This document shows, in pieces, positions 6,362-6,552 of a DNA stretch of 6,552 nt. The position numbers were made by a program, and so were the translations under genes. Every line of letters starts with the position of its first letter. Position 1 is the first letter of the stretch. The notes beneath the pieces were generated by a model. The model made no database searches. It was not told where the DNA came from and worked only from the letters and a program-made list of their open reading frames with translations. The stretch is from Nocardioidaceae bacterium (GTDB taxonomy: Bacteria > Actinomycetota > Actinomycetes > Propionibacteriales > Nocardioidaceae), in NCBI GenBank assembly GCA_013696365.1, contig JACCYS010000045.1, forward strand, positions 1-6,552. Reading direction: 5' to 3'.

Positions 6362-6552
6362 TCAGCGACCCCGAGGCTCTCCTGCCGGAGGCCGCGTGAC
6401 CTGCAGCACCCGGTAGCCCTTGGCGCTGGCCAGCCGGAGACATGTCCAGCCCTGTTCGCCGAGCCAACGCTGATAGGAGTCGGCGCCCAGGTTGCGGCCG
6501 ATGACCAGCACTGCGCGACCACCGACCGACATCCGCGGCAGCCAGCGCTGCA
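6362..6552 (-). CDS. C-terminus of RsmC-like class I methyltransferase (5' part beyond window)
   Basis: The last 62 codons of a gene entering from the right edge end at a TGA (6364-6362). The peptide reads QRWLPRMSVGGRAVLVIGRN, then LGADSYQRWLGEQGWTCLRL, then ASAKGYRVLQVTRP and a short Gly/Pro/Arg tail. The order 'WL-x-R-M, GG-A-LVI-x-RNLGADSYQRWL, GW, LAS-x-K-GYRVL-V' matches the final strands of the MTS/RsmC-type Rossmann methyltransferases, whose members methylate guanines of 16S or 23S rRNA using S-adenosylmethionine. The SAM-binding loop and catalytic NPPF motif would lie outside the window, so substrate and activity cannot be judged. A longer minus-strand frame at 6172-6522 overlaps it but looks like a shadow. 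Confidence 0.7.
   Translation of the reverse strand, partial: QRWLPRMSVGGRAVLVIGRNLGADSYQRWLGEQGWTCLRLASAKGYRVLQVTRPPAGEPRGR

Noticed and set aside
6172..6522. 116-codon minus-strand frame at the right end
   Set aside because: It is out of frame with the methyltransferase tail, which has clear family wording, and it crosses the spacer upstream of the membrane-protein gene.

Overview
The window is chromosomal DNA from a high-GC Gram-positive bacterium (Actinomycetota). This rests on strongly G/C-biased third codon positions, frequent GTG and TTG starts, the gene order rplM-rpsI-glmM, an L13 of exactly actinobacterial length and wording, and an actinobacterial-type citrate synthase. Genus cannot be decided from the sequence alone. 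I see no mobile element, CRISPR array, tRNA or rRNA.

Layout. Positions 1-2202 are a minus-strand operon read right to left: rplM (L13, TTG start), rpsI (S9, with a long acidic N-terminal extension) and glmM (phosphoglucosamine mutase, running off the left edge). The spacings are 8 and 7 nt. A divergent control region (2203-2359) holds a good sigma-70-type promoter for the operon and a candidate leaderless promoter for gltA. gltA (2360-3649, plus) is a complete hexameric-type citrate synthase. After a 110-bp convergent gap comes a complete twin-ATPase ABC-F protein (3760-5454, minus). Upstream of it on the same strand lies a small multi-pass membrane protein gene (5526-6127) that is split across three frames. 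Two single-base corrections restore exactly 200 codons. A second divergent spacer (6128-6205) leads to a tiny plus-strand reading frame (6206-6342) that also seems frameshifted. The right edge carries the 3' end of a minus-strand class I methyltransferase gene resembling RsmC.

Functionally this is mostly housekeeping: ribosome assembly (L13, S9), the entry to cell-wall amino-sugar synthesis (GlmM), the first TCA-cycle step (citrate synthase), a ribosome-type ABC-F ATPase, and a probable rRNA methyltransferase. I do not see a new multi-gene system. The points most worth a second look are the cluster of apparent indels at 5940-6250, the S9 extension, the leaderless-type gltA promoter, the variant Walker B region of the ABC-F protein, and the short 'WIDP' reading frame at the right end.
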